From CAURNT01 sp963539215 (GTDB taxonomy: Bacteria > Fusobacteriota > Fusobacteriia > Fusobacteriales > Leptotrichiaceae), in NCBI GenBank assembly GCA_963539215.1, contig CAUTJT010000001.1:62001-126000 (forward strand): a DNA stretch of 64,000 nt. Reading direction: 5' to 3'. Numbering within the stretch: position 1 is the stretch's first letter; every line of letters starts with the position of its first letter. Below the pieces are notes generated by a model that was given only the letters and a program-made list of their open reading frames with translations, ran no database searches and was not told the DNA's origin. The position numbers were made by a program, and so were the translations under genes. This document shows, in pieces, positions 40,261-50,633 of this stretch.

Positions 40261-42054
40261 ATGAACAAAAAAATGATTGCTAGCGTAATGGCACTTGCTT
40301 TTGCTACTACAGCTAATGCAGCTATTGTTAAAACAACACCTAAATCTGTTAAACATAAAGGTGTAGAATTAAGTATAATTCATATTAACGATCACCATTC
40401 TTACTTAGAACCAACTGAGCATAGAATAAAATTAGATGGTCAACAAGTTAAAGTAAATATAGGTGGATTTTCAGCTGTAAACTACAAAATCAAAGAATTA
40501 AAGAAAACTAGAAAAAATCCTTTAGTTTTACATGCCGGAGATGCAATTACTGGAACACTTTACTTTACTCTATTCGGAGGTTCTGCTGATGCTGCAGTTA
40601 TGAATGAAGGTGGATTTGATTACTTCACATTAGGAAATCATGAATTTGATGCTGGAAATGAAGGATTATTAAAATTATTAGAACCTTTAAAAATACCTGT
40701 ATTATCTGCAAACGTAATACCTGATAAAAGTTCTATACTTTATGACAAATGGAAACCTTATGACATCATAACTGTAGATGGAGAAAAAATAGGAATCATC
40801 GGATTAGATACAGTTAAGAAAACAATAAACTCTTCAAGTCCTGGTGATGATGTTAAATTCTATGATGAAATAGAAACTTCACAAATTATGGCTAATACTT
40901 TAAAAGCACAAGGCGTTAATAAAATAATACTATTATCTCACGCTGGAACAGAAAAGAATTTTGAAATAGCTCAAAAAGTTAATGATATAGATGTTATAAT
41001 AACAGGAGATTCTCACTACCTATATGGTAATGATGAATTAAGAGGACTTGGTCTTCCTGTTGTTCATGAATATCCAACTAAATTTACTAACCCTAACGGA
41101 GAACCAGTATATGTTGTTGAAGCATGGTGTTACTCTGGACTTGTTGGAGATTTAGGAGTTAAATTCTCTGCTGATGGAATAGCAAGTATCACTAGAAATA
41201 ATCCTTATGTATTAATGCATACAGATAAATTACAAGTTAGAAATAAAGAAGGAAAATGGGCAGAACTTGAAGGTCAAGCAAGAGTAGATGCAATAAATAA
41301 ATTAAAATCATTAAAATCTATAAGTATAGCTCAAGAGGATCCTAAAACTTCTAAAGTTTTATCTAAATTTAAAGCAGAAAAAGATCTACTTTCTAAACAA
41401 GTAGTTGGTTCTATTAAAGGTTCAACAATGCCTGGAGGATCTGCTAATAGAATTCCTGGAAGAGACGGTTCAAATCCTCAAGGTTCAGTAGCTACTAGAT
41501 TTGTTGCTGAAACTATGTTAAACCAAATGCATAATGTTGATTTAACTATACAAAATGCAGGAGGAGTTAGAGCTGATATAGTTCCTGGAGATATTACATT
41601 TAATGATGCTTATACATTCTTACCATTTGGTAATACATTATTTACATTTAATATACCTGGTAAAGAAATAGTACAAGTTTTAGAAGAAGCTTTACAATTT
41701 GCTTTAGTTGATGGATCAACAGGTGCTTTCCCTTACGGAGCTAACATTAGATATGAAGCTAATGAAAAACCTAATGCTGATGGTAAGAGAATAATTAAAG
41801 TTGAAGTATTTGATAAAACTACAAATTCTTGGGTAGCTATTGATATGAATAAGAAATACGTAGTAGGAACTAATGCATATATAGCTGGTGGAAAAGATGG
41901 TTATGCAACATTTGGAAGATTATCTAAAGATAAATCTGCTGAACCTACTGATACTTTCATACCAGATGCTGAAAGCTTCATTAAATTCATGAAAGATCAC
42001 CCTTCATTTGAATCATATACTGAATCAAACGTAATATTCCATAATAATAAATAA
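40261..42054 (+). CDS. nadN: Periplasmic NAD nucleotidase / 5'-nucleotidase NadN
   Basis: A 597-residue two-domain metallo-nucleotidase with signal peptide MNKKMIASVMALAFATTANA. The metallophosphatase domain shows IIHINDHHSYLEP, LHAGDAITGTLYF, TLGNHEFDAG, SHAGTEKNFEIA, and ITGDSHYLYG. The C-terminal substrate domain has NAGGVRADIVPGDITFNDAYTFLPFGN (split) and STGAFPYGANIRYEAN. It closely follows the Haemophilus NadN sequence over its whole length as I remember it, far more than UshA. NadN cleaves NAD to NMN and then nicotinamide riboside for uptake. Preceded by AGGAGAG. Confidence 0.9.
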   Translation: MNKKMIASVMALAFATTANAAIVKTTPKSVKHKGVELSIIHINDHHSYLEPTEHRIKLDGQQVKVNIGGFSAVNYKIKELKKTRKNPLVLHAGDAITGTLYFTLFGGSADAAVMNEGGFDYFTLGNHEFDAGNEGLLKLLEPLKIPVLSANVIPDKSSILYDKWKPYDIITVDGEKIGIIGLDTVKKTINSSSPGDDVKFYDEIETSQIMANTLKAQGVNKIILLSHAGTEKNFEIAQKVNDIDVIITGDSHYLYGNDELRGLGLPVVHEYPTKFTNPNGEPVYVVEAWCYSGLVGDLGVKFSADGIASITRNNPYVLMHTDKLQVRNKEGKWAELEGQARVDAINKLKSLKSISIAQEDPKTSKVLSKFKAEKDLLSKQVVGSIKGSTMPGGSANRIPGRDGSNPQGSVATRFVAETMLNQMHNVDLTIQNAGGVRADIVPGDITFNDAYTFLPFGNTLFTFNIPGKEIVQVLEEALQFALVDGSTGAFPYGANIRYEANEKPNADGKRIIKVEVFDKTTNSWVAIDMNKKYVVGTNAYIAGGKDGYATFGRLSKDKSAEPTDTFIPDAESFIKFMKDHPSFESYTESNVIFHNNK

Positions 42055-42057
42055 AAT

Positions 42058-42081
42058 AAAAGGAGCTTTAGCTCCTTTTTT
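42058..42081. terminator. Bidirectional terminator between nadN and asnA
   Basis: AAAAGGAGC (42058-42066), loop TTTA, GCTCCTTTT (42071-42079), T-rich on the plus strand and usable from both converging genes. Confidence 0.88.
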
Positions 42082-43093
42082 ATAATAAATTTATTCCATT
42101 TTCTTTACATGCTTTTTCTATTTCATCAGACCAAATAGATGCTTGAACTTCACCTATATGTGCTTTTTGTAATAAGAACATACAAATTCTTGATTGTCCT
42201 ATTCCTCCACCTATAGTTAAAGGTAACTCATCATTTAATAAAGCTTTATGAAAATCTAATTCTTTTCTTTCATTTAAATTTAATTTATCTAATTGTTTAT
42301 TTAACGCTTCTTTATCTACTCTTATACCCATAGATGACAACTCAAATGAAGTTCCTAAAATATCATTCCACACTAATATATCTCCATTTAAATCCCAATC
42401 GTCATAATCTGGAGCACGACCATCATGTCTTTCTCCACTATTTAAAAACTTTCCTATTTGCATCAAGAAAACTGCCTTATATTTTTTAGTAATTTCATTT
42501 TCTCTTTCTTTTGGTGTTAAATTTGGATACATATCTTCTAATTCTTGAGAAGTCAAAAAGTATATATCATTAGGTAATAAAGTTTTTAATTCATGATATT
42601 TCATATTTAAATATGCTTCTGTTGCAATAAACACCTTATATATTTTTGTTACTATTTCTTTTAAGAAATCTAACCCTCTTGATCTATCCTCGGGAGTTAT
42701 AACTCTCTCCCAATCCCATTGATCAACATATATAGAATGTGTATTATCAAGATCTTCATCACGTCTTATAGCATTCATATCTGTATATATTCCATAACCT
42801 TCTTTAACTCCATAACGTTTAAGAGCAAGTCTTTTCCATTTAGCTAAAGAATGTATTATTTCAATATTTAAACTAGGATCTTCCTTCATGTCAAAAGCAA
42901 CTGGTCTTTCTACACCATTTAAATTATCATTAAGTCCTGTAGATCTTACTACAAATAAAGGTGCTGAAATTCTAGTTAAATTTAAAGCATCTGCAAGTCC
43001 TCTTTCAAAAAAATCTTTTACTTCTTTTATTGCAATTTCTGTTTGCATAATATCAAGACTAGTTTTATAGTCTTTCGGGATAAATAATTCCAT
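42080..43093 (-). CDS. asnA: Aspartate-ammonia ligase (AsnA type)
   Basis: A 337-residue ammonia-dependent asparagine synthetase, related to class II tRNA synthetases. Family segments include LTRISAPLFVVRSTGLNDNLNG, HSLAKWKRLALKRY, THSIYVDQWDWE, and GGGIGQSRICMFLLQKAHIGEVQ. Last gene of mnmG-rnj-ung-ligA-asnA, 9 bases after ligA. Confidence 0.95.
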   Translation of the reverse strand: MELFIPKDYKTSLDIMQTEIAIKEVKDFFERGLADALNLTRISAPLFVVRSTGLNDNLNGVERPVAFDMKEDPSLNIEIIHSLAKWKRLALKRYGVKEGYGIYTDMNAIRRDEDLDNTHSIYVDQWDWERVITPEDRSRGLDFLKEIVTKIYKVFIATEAYLNMKYHELKTLLPNDIYFLTSQELEDMYPNLTPKERENEITKKYKAVFLMQIGKFLNSGERHDGRAPDYDDWDLNGDILVWNDILGTSFELSSMGIRVDKEALNKQLDKLNLNERKELDFHKALLNDELPLTIGGGIGQSRICMFLLQKAHIGEVQASIWSDEIEKACKENGINLL

Positions 43094-43102
43094 AAAATCT
43101 CC

Positions 43103-45121
43103 TTATTTTCTTAATTTCTCTATAAATTCATCTTCAGTTAAAATCTTTATACCTAACTTTTTGGCCTTAGCAAGTTTAGAACCTACATTTTCACCAACTA
43201 TTAAATAATCTAAATTTTTACTTACTGCTGAAATATATTTCCCATCATTTTTAATTATTATTTTTTTTATTTCATCTCTTGTATAAGTATTAAGTTTACC
43301 TGTCGCAAGAAAACTATATCCTGTTATAAAAGGATTATATTCCTTCAATTCTTCTTCATAAGATAAATTAAATCCATAATCTTTTAACTTGTATATTATA
43401 TCAATATTTTTATTATTTTTAAAGTAGTTTAATATAGAATTTGCAACTTTATCTCCAATTCCTTCTATATTTATCAAATCTTCAACATTTGAATTTATTA
43501 AATTATCTATATTTTTAAAATTTTCAGCCAATACTTTAGATGCACTTTTTCCTACATAATCTATTCCAAGTGCATATATTAGCTTATCAAAAGTAACACT
43601 TTTACTTTTTTCTATATTTTCCAATAATTTATCAACACTTTTTTCTCCCATTTTTTCAAGTCCAATTAAGATATCTCTATGGTTATATAATTCATATATA
43701 TCTAAAAAGTCATTTATTAAACCTAAGTCTAATAATCTAGCAACTATTTTTTCACCTAATCCTTGAATATTTAGAGCATCTCTACTCACAAAATATTCTA
43801 TCTTTCTTTTAACTTTTTCAGGACAAACATCATTTTTACATTTAAGTGCAACTATATCTTTTTCTTTTTCTAGTATACTTTTACAAGATGGACAAAGTTT
43901 AGGTATATCTATATCTTTTTCATTACCTTTTCTTTTTTCAAAATTTACGCTAATAACTTGTGGTATTATTTCTGCTGCTTTTTCAACAACAACTATATCA
44001 CCAATTTTTAAGTTTAATCTTTCTATTTCATCAAAATTATGAAGACTAGCTCTTTTTACAATACTCCCAGATAAATTTACTGCTTTAAGTTCAGCAACTG
44101 GTGTAACAACTCCAGTTCTCCCTACTTGATATGAAATATCCAATAATTTAGTTTCTTTTTTTTCAGTCATAAACTTATATGCTATTGCCCATCTAGGTGA
44201 TTTAGCTGTAAATCCTAGTTCTTGATATAGAGAAAAATCGTTAACTTTTATTACCATACCATCAGTTTCAAAGTCTAATTTTTTCCTTTCTATATCCCAA
44301 TATGATATTCTTTTTTCTAATTCATCTAAGTTTTCACATTTTTCAAATACATCTGTTGTTTTAAAACCAAGTTTCTTAATAAATTCTATAGATTGAATAT
44401 GAGTATTAATATCAAATTTATCAGAATCAATTAAATAATAAATATAGCAATCAAGATTCCTTTCCTTTACTATATTTTTATCTAGCTGCCTTAAAGTTCC
44501 CGCCGCAGCATTTCTTGGATTTGCAAATACTACTTCACCTTCTTCTTCTTTTTCTTTATTTATTCTTATAAATTCAGAAAGTGGTAATACTATTTCACCT
44601 CTAACTTCTATATCTATTTCACTATTTAATCTTTTAGGAATAGAAGATATTTGCATGATATTTTCAGTAACATCTTCACCAACATTTCCATCACCACGTG
44701 TTATTCCTTGTTTAAGAATCCCTTTTTCATATATTAAACTAATACTTAATCCATCAAGCTTTAACTCAAGTACGTATTCTACATCTCTACCAACAATTTT
44801 TTTAACTCTATTATCAAAGTTTTCTATATCTCCTATATTATATGTATTCGATAAACTTAACATTGCCTTATTATGTTTAACCTTTTTAAATTTATTACTA
44901 GAAACTCCACCTATAACAGAAGTGGGAGAAGTTTTATCCTTAAGATTAGGATAATCTTTCTCCATTTCTATTAATTGTTTCATTAACATATCATATTCAT
45001 AATCACTTATTAAACTTTGATCAAGATTATAGTAAAAATGATTATATTTTTCTATTTCTTCCTTAAGTTTTTTATACTTATCTTCAACATCATCTTCTAG
45101 TAATTCAAATAACGTAGACAT
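43103..45121 (-). CDS. ligA: NAD-dependent DNA ligase LigA
   Basis: 672 residues with the full bacterial layout. The Ia domain is at the N-terminus, the adenylation Lys is in ELKLDGLSISL, and motif IV is TDGMVIKV. The OB fold is followed by a Cys4 zinc site (LCPSCKSILE with LKCKNDVCPEKV), then helix-hairpin-helix repeats (NIEGIGDKVANSI) and a C-terminal BRCT domain ending LTEDEFIEKLRK. I start at ATG 45121 with AAAGGGA rather than the longer frame, which overlaps the upstream gene. Adjacent to the uracil-DNA glycosylase fusion, so two base-excision repair enzymes are cotranscribed. Confidence 0.95.
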   Translation of the reverse strand: MSTLFELLEDDVEDKYKKLKEEIEKYNHFYYNLDQSLISDYEYDMLMKQLIEMEKDYPNLKDKTSPTSVIGGVSSNKFKKVKHNKAMLSLSNTYNIGDIENFDNRVKKIVGRDVEYVLELKLDGLSISLIYEKGILKQGITRGDGNVGEDVTENIMQISSIPKRLNSEIDIEVRGEIVLPLSEFIRINKEKEEEGEVVFANPRNAAAGTLRQLDKNIVKERNLDCYIYYLIDSDKFDINTHIQSIEFIKKLGFKTTDVFEKCENLDELEKRISYWDIERKKLDFETDGMVIKVNDFSLYQELGFTAKSPRWAIAYKFMTEKKETKLLDISYQVGRTGVVTPVAELKAVNLSGSIVKRASLHNFDEIERLNLKIGDIVVVEKAAEIIPQVISVNFEKRKGNEKDIDIPKLCPSCKSILEKEKDIVALKCKNDVCPEKVKRKIEYFVSRDALNIQGLGEKIVARLLDLGLINDFLDIYELYNHRDILIGLEKMGEKSVDKLLENIEKSKSVTFDKLIYALGIDYVGKSASKVLAENFKNIDNLINSNVEDLINIEGIGDKVANSILNYFKNNKNIDIIYKLKDYGFNLSYEEELKEYNPFITGYSFLATGKLNTYTRDEIKKIIIKNDGKYISAVSKNLDYLIVGENVGSKLAKAKKLGIKILTEDEFIEKLRK

Positions 45122-45122
45122 A

Positions 45123-46739
45123 CTATATCCCTTTCCAATTAACTGTATCTTTAGTATTCTCAAACGATTTACCATTCATAAAATCATTAGGATTATCAAG
45201 TTTACCTACTATTGCTGGATGATTATGTTTTATTATATTTCCTTTTAAAACATTTTTTTCAAAAACTATAGCATCATTACCCCATAACAAATAAGTGATA
45301 TTTTCATTTTTAGAACTAATATATTCTATTAATTCTCTAATAATAGGTGTCCAAAACTTATGGTGCATACCTGCACTTCCAACTAAAGTAGTTAAAGATG
45401 AATTAAGAAGTAATACTCCCTGTTTCATCCAACTTTCAAATAATAAGTTGGGTGCTAATATTTTAAATTTATTATTTTCTATCATTTTTCTAATATAGTT
45501 AATATCTTTTATTTCTCCGGTATATGTCTTGTAAATTAATTTTAATATATTTTTTAGTGAAGTATTTATGCTTTCATCATTCCATGAATTTTTATTCACT
45601 TCAAACGCTAGTCCTGTTGCTACTCCTTTTTGAAAATATGGATCTTTACCTAATATACAAACTTTTATATCTTCAATTTTCATTTCAAGAGCCCTAAAAA
45701 TTTTTTCTTCACTTGGAGTATATTCTCTATTTTCAAAATTAAGATTATTTATGAAATTTTGTATATTTGAAACTTTTTCTATATTAAAAAATTCTCTATA
45801 TGATTCATCTATATTATATTTAATCATAAATTTATTTATTAAATCATCTTCTATACCCTGTATTTTTTTATATATCTTAATTTTATTATCATGAGAAAGT
45901 ACATATATTTTAGAATTAAAAGGTACTATTTTTTTTATTTCAGTTTTAAATACATTTTCAACCTTAATTATATTAAAAAAATTATCAGTAATTATTAAAT
46001 CTCCTACAGAATTACCAAAATAATAATGCTTATTATCTTCATCATTATCTATATATGTAATTTTATAATCAGATATTTTATAAGATTCCTTTACCTCAGC
46101 TTCTAAAATATCCCATAGTTCAACACTTCCATCATCAGTTGATGCTAAAAAATTATATCCTATAATTTTTGAATATATTTGATTTACATTAGAATCTATT
46201 TCTGTTATCTTTTCTAATTTTTTAATATTAAATATTAATATTTTAATACTATTTTCTAAATTTCTTCTATGTTTAATCAAAACATTATCTCCTGAAAGAT
46301 ACATTTTATATATACCTTGTCCTAAATCTCTCAATGAATAACTTTTAATATCTTTTGACTCAATATTATATGAATACAAAACATTATTTGATATATATAC
46401 AACATCACCAGCTGAAGTTACTTGTATATTTTCTGTAAATCTATCTAAAATATTTAAATCAATTTCTTCTATTTTTCTTTTTTTATTACCACTTATCTTA
46501 TGTAAATTTAGGTTAGATATAACATAAAAATCATTACTTTGAAATAGCTGATCTTGATATTTTATAAATCTTAAATTCATACTATTTTTCATACTACTTT
46601 TTATACTTTTAATTATCTTATTATCTTTTAAAAAATTTAAACTATCACCCGTAAGTATAATATTGGAATTTAATGGATCTATAGCTAAATCAGTTATATT
46701 AAAATCATATCTAAAACTATTTTCTAATATTAAATCCAT
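45123..46739 (-). CDS. ung: Fusion of a beta-propeller-like domain with uracil-DNA glycosylase
   Basis: 538 residues. The C-terminal part (about 320-538) is family 1 uracil-DNA glycosylase: CILGKDPYFQKGVATGLAF with catalytic Asp366 (GQDPYH in most members, here GKDPYF), LLLNSSLTT near 443-451, NHPAIVG with His507 (usually HPSP), and an FENTKDTVNW end. The N-terminal ~310 residues are strand-rich repeats, one reading FLASTDDGSVELWDI like a WD40 blade. Standard Ung is about 225 residues, so the extra domain is unusual. No frameshift is needed, and the gene ends 1 base before ligA. Confidence 0.82.
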   Translation of the reverse strand: MDLILENSFRYDFNITDLAIDPLNSNIILTGDSLNFLKDNKIIKSIKSSMKNSMNLRFIKYQDQLFQSNDFYVISNLNLHKISGNKKRKIEEIDLNILDRFTENIQVTSAGDVVYISNNVLYSYNIESKDIKSYSLRDLGQGIYKMYLSGDNVLIKHRRNLENSIKILIFNIKKLEKITEIDSNVNQIYSKIIGYNFLASTDDGSVELWDILEAEVKESYKISDYKITYIDNDEDNKHYYFGNSVGDLIITDNFFNIIKVENVFKTEIKKIVPFNSKIYVLSHDNKIKIYKKIQGIEDDLINKFMIKYNIDESYREFFNIEKVSNIQNFINNLNFENREYTPSEEKIFRALEMKIEDIKVCILGKDPYFQKGVATGLAFEVNKNSWNDESINTSLKNILKLIYKTYTGEIKDINYIRKMIENNKFKILAPNLLFESWMKQGVLLLNSSLTTLVGSAGMHHKFWTPIIRELIEYISSKNENITYLLWGNDAIVFEKNVLKGNIIKHNHPAIVGKLDNPNDFMNGKSFENTKDTVNWKGI

Positions 46740-46748
46740 TATTCCTCC

Positions 46749-48596
46749 TTATATTTTCAATATTGATACAATTATAGTCGGTACCTTTCCTACAGTATCA
46801 TTAAAGAATATATTCAATGTACTAACTATAGAACTTTTTATTTTTTCTATATCTTGTATAGAGTTTTGTTCTATATTATTTAATTTATTCTTAACAACTT
46901 CTTTAACATTTTCTAAACTATATGATGCATTATCATCTTTTTTATATAAGAAACCTTTAGCAAATATTACAGGTTCTGTAAATTTACCTTCATCATTTCT
47001 TCCAAGAGATATAGTAAGTACTCCATTATCTGCTAAAGTTTGTCTTTCTCTTAATATTTGTTCTTTAACATTACCTACACTATCACCATAAATATATACA
47101 GCACCACTAGGAACTCTTCCATTTACACTAAAACTATCAGGTGTAAGTTCCAATCTTTGACCATTTTCTGCAAGTATAATATTTTCTTCTTTTACACCAA
47201 CTTGCATAGCAAGTTCCTTGTGTTTTTTAAGCATAACATATTCACCGTGAACTGGCATAAAATATTTAGGTTTAATAAGGTTTAACATTATTTTTTGTTC
47301 TTCTTGACATCCATGCCCTGAAACATGTATTCCTACTCCTTTTTCAAAAACTACATCTGACTCTCTTTTAAGTAATTGATTTATATTTTTATAAGCTGCT
47401 TTTTCATTACCAGGTATAGGTGAACCTGATATCACAACTTTATCATTAGGTCTAAGTGATATAGATTTATGAGTTCCATTTGCAATTCTAGAAAGTACAG
47501 CAAGTGGTTCTCCCTGTGTTCCAGTACATATTATCATAACTTTATTTTCCGGCATATTTTCAGCTTGTGATAAAGGTATTATTATATTCTTTGGTATTTT
47601 TAAATATCCAAGTTTAGAACATATATCAAATATCTTTATCATACTTCTACCATCTATAGCTATTTTTCTTCCATATTTATGAGCAATATATACTATTTGT
47701 TGTAATCTATGTACATGTGAAGCAAAAGAAGCAAGTATTATTCTACCTTTTGCCTTAGCAACTTCTTCATCTATACTTTTACCTACAGTTGATTCAGAAG
47801 GTGTATACCCAGGAACTTGGGCATTAGTACTATCTGAAAGTAATAAATCTACTCCTTCTTCTCCCATTGCAGCAAGACGACCAAAATCAAAGCCCTCTCC
47901 TGAAACAGGTGTTAAATCTACCTTAAAATCTCCTGTATGTAATATAGTACTTGTAGGAGTTTTAACTCTAATTGCATAGCAATCTGCTATAGAGTGCGTC
48001 ACACTTACAAACTCTACTGTAAAATATTTAGATATTTTTATTTCTTTTCTTCCTTTTACATAAATACATTTAGGTTTTTCAGCAGATATTCTTTCAAATT
48101 TAGAAAGTGCTAATTCTAAACTTAGTCTACCTCCATACATAGGTATACCTGAACCTAATTTTTGATAAAAATAAGGAACTGCACCTATATGATCTTCATG
48201 ACCATGTGTAATAAGTAAAGCTTTTACCTTATTTACATTAGAAGAAAGATAATCAAAACTAGGAATTATTAAATCTACACCTAAATGTTCATCTTCCGGG
48301 AAAGTTAATCCTGCATCTATAACTATCATTTCATCTCTATATTGAATAACAGTCATATTTTTCCCTATTTCTTCTATTCCTCCTAAAGGAATTATATATG
48401 TTTTATCTGTAATTATCTCATTATTATTTACTTCTTTTTTAGTTTTTACTGTACTTTTTTTCTTAGTTGCTACTTTTTTTGTAATTTTTTCATTCTTTTT
48501 CTCTTCTTTTACTACTGAAAAAGTTTCTTTTATTTTTTTATTTAATTCTTTTAATTTTCTGCTCATGGCAGTATCATCTTTTTTTAATTTAGTCAT
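46749..48596 (-). CDS. rnj: Ribonuclease J
   Basis: A 615-residue metallo-beta-lactamase nuclease for 5'-exo and endo RNA decay and maturation. Catalytic motif HGHEDHIGA, metal ligand HSIADCYAIR and HTGDFKVDL, beta-CASP segment SDSTNAQVPGYTPSE, and the RMMBL motif HVSGHGCQEEQ followed by PVHGEY. An N-terminal Lys-rich extension of about 65 residues precedes the catalytic core (IIPLGGIEEIGKNM). It follows mnmG by 9 bases. Confidence 0.94.
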   Translation of the reverse strand: MTKLKKDDTAMSRKLKELNKKIKETFSVVKEEKKNEKITKKVATKKKSTVKTKKEVNNNEIITDKTYIIPLGGIEEIGKNMTVIQYRDEMIVIDAGLTFPEDEHLGVDLIIPSFDYLSSNVNKVKALLITHGHEDHIGAVPYFYQKLGSGIPMYGGRLSLELALSKFERISAEKPKCIYVKGRKEIKISKYFTVEFVSVTHSIADCYAIRVKTPTSTILHTGDFKVDLTPVSGEGFDFGRLAAMGEEGVDLLLSDSTNAQVPGYTPSESTVGKSIDEEVAKAKGRIILASFASHVHRLQQIVYIAHKYGRKIAIDGRSMIKIFDICSKLGYLKIPKNIIIPLSQAENMPENKVMIICTGTQGEPLAVLSRIANGTHKSISLRPNDKVVISGSPIPGNEKAAYKNINQLLKRESDVVFEKGVGIHVSGHGCQEEQKIMLNLIKPKYFMPVHGEYVMLKKHKELAMQVGVKEENIILAENGQRLELTPDSFSVNGRVPSGAVYIYGDSVGNVKEQILRERQTLADNGVLTISLGRNDEGKFTEPVIFAKGFLYKKDDNASYSLENVKEVVKNKLNNIEQNSIQDIEKIKSSIVSTLNIFFNDTVGKVPTIIVSILKI

Positions 48597-48605
48597 TTTA
48601 CCCCT

Positions 48606-50510
48606 CTATATCTTTATTTTTCCATCAAGATACATTAATAATACTGATATATCAGCAGGTGTCACCCCAGCTAAACGTGAGGCTTGTCCTAATGTATGTG
48701 GTTTTCTTTCATTTAATTTTTGTTTAGCTTCTCCTGTTATTCCTTTTACATCATAATAATTAAAGTCTTCTGGAATTAATTTTTTTTCTAATTTTCCTTG
48801 TTTTTCTATCATTATATTTGCTTTATTTATATATCCTTCATATTTAATATGAACTTCTATTTGATATTCAGTATCTGCATCAAAATTAATATTCTCCATA
48901 TTTTCTATATCTAAAGAAATATATTTAATATCATCATAAGTAAATTTAGGTCTACGTAATAATTCTTTTAAATTAGTTCCACTTTTTAAACTTTCATCAT
49001 ATTTTTCTAATACTTCTACTAATTTTTTATTACTTATTCCTAATTTAGTGTTTTCTAGTATTTCAACTGCTTTTTTTACATTTTCTTCTTTTTTTATAAC
49101 TTTAGAATATTCTTCTTCACTAACAAGACCTATTTCATAACCTATTTTAGATAATCTTAAATCTGCATTATCCTCTCTCAATATTAATCTATACTCAGAT
49201 CTTGCTGTAAACATTCTATAAGGCTCTTCTATATCTTTTGTTATCAAGTCATCTATTAAAGTAGCTATATATGAACTATTTCTTTCAAGAAGTAAAGGTG
49301 ATTCTCCTTTTATTGAAAGTGCAGCATTAATCCCTGCAATTAAACCTTGAACTGCAGCTTCTTCATATCCACTAGTACCATTTATTTGTCCTGCTAAATA
49401 TAGACCTTTAACTTTTTTAGTTTCCAATGTATACTCTAATTCTGAAGCACTAACAAAATCATATTCTACTGCATATCCATATCTCATTATACGAGCATTT
49501 TCAAGTCCTTTTATACTTCTAACCATTTGTTGTTGTAAATCTGCTGGATAAGAAGTAGAAAGACCTGAAATATATACTTCATTAGTATCAAATCCCTCAG
49601 GCTCTAAGAATAAATGATGAGAATTTTTATCCTTAAATTTAACAACCTTATCTTCTATAGACGGACAATATCTAGGACCTACAGAATCTTTAATCGTTCC
49701 ATTAAATAAAGGCGATCTATCTAAATTATCTTTTATTATTCTATGTAAATCTACATCAGTTCTTGTAATATAGCATGAAAGTTGTTTAGTTGATAATATA
49801 TCTTCATCGATACTTGAATTAGAAAATTTAAGTATTTTATCAACTTCTCCTGGCTGTTCTTCTAAACTATCTAAATCTATAGTTCTTAAATCTATTCTAG
49901 GAGATGTCCCAGTTTTAAATCTTCTAACATTTAAACCAAGGTCTAATAATGACTTGGTTAAATCTTTAGCTGAAAGTTCTCCCATTCTTCCACCTTCTAA
50001 TATTTTATCACCAACATAAAGAAGTCCATTTAAAAATGTACCCGTACATATTATTAGTTTTTCACATTCAAATTCTAAACCATTTTTTGTTTTAATACCT
50101 TTTACTTCATATTTCCCATCTATGCTATCATAAACAATCTCTGTTACTATATCTTGTATAACATCTAGATTTTCTTGATTTTCTACAATTTTTTTCATAT
50201 TTCTAGCATAGATTTTTCTATCTGCTTGTGCTCTTAAAGATCTTACAGCTGGTCCTTTTTTCGTATTAAGTATTCTCATCTGAACGAAAGACTTATCTAT
50301 AGTTTTAGACATCTGTCCACCCAGAGCATCTAATTCTTTAACTAAATGACTTTTAGCTGGTCCACCTATAGATGGATTGCAAGACATTACTCCTATGTTA
50401 TCTAAAGTTATTGTAAACATAGCTGTACTTTGTCCAAGTCTTGCACTGGCAAGGGCTGCCTCAATTCCTGCGTGTCCTGCACCTACAACTAAAACTTTAT
50501 ATTTTTTCAT
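48606..50510 (-). CDS. mnmG: tRNA uridine-34 modification enzyme MnmG (GidA)
   Basis: A 634-residue FAD protein that, with MnmE, installs cmnm5U in tRNA anticodons. FAD motif VVGAGHAGIEAALASARLG (residues 6-24), SCNPSIGGPAKSHLV with its conserved Cys, the GTFLNGLLYVG region, and C-terminal tRNA-binding helices (RKPHTLGQASRLAGVTPADI). Leads a five-gene operon through asnA. Confidence 0.95.
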   Translation of the reverse strand: MKKYKVLVVGAGHAGIEAALASARLGQSTAMFTITLDNIGVMSCNPSIGGPAKSHLVKELDALGGQMSKTIDKSFVQMRILNTKKGPAVRSLRAQADRKIYARNMKKIVENQENLDVIQDIVTEIVYDSIDGKYEVKGIKTKNGLEFECEKLIICTGTFLNGLLYVGDKILEGGRMGELSAKDLTKSLLDLGLNVRRFKTGTSPRIDLRTIDLDSLEEQPGEVDKILKFSNSSIDEDILSTKQLSCYITRTDVDLHRIIKDNLDRSPLFNGTIKDSVGPRYCPSIEDKVVKFKDKNSHHLFLEPEGFDTNEVYISGLSTSYPADLQQQMVRSIKGLENARIMRYGYAVEYDFVSASELEYTLETKKVKGLYLAGQINGTSGYEEAAVQGLIAGINAALSIKGESPLLLERNSSYIATLIDDLITKDIEEPYRMFTARSEYRLILREDNADLRLSKIGYEIGLVSEEEYSKVIKKEENVKKAVEILENTKLGISNKKLVEVLEKYDESLKSGTNLKELLRRPKFTYDDIKYISLDIENMENINFDADTEYQIEVHIKYEGYINKANIMIEKQGKLEKKLIPEDFNYYDVKGITGEAKQKLNERKPHTLGQASRLAGVTPADISVLLMYLDGKIKI

Positions 50511-50600
50511 TTAAATTTTTATTCCCCTTTCTAATCTAATTTATTAATATCTTTAAAAAAATAATAAAAATTATTACATTTTTAAAAATATTAATTTATA

Positions 50601-50628
50601 ATAAGGACAATCAAAAGATTGTCCTTAT
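50601..50628 (-). terminator. Terminator downstream of the ppiD-like gene
   Basis: ATAAGGACAATC (50601-50612) / GATTGTCCTTAT (50617-50628), perfect 12 bp with a 4-base loop, AT-rich on both sides. Confidence 0.75.
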
Positions 50629-50633
50629 TTCAA

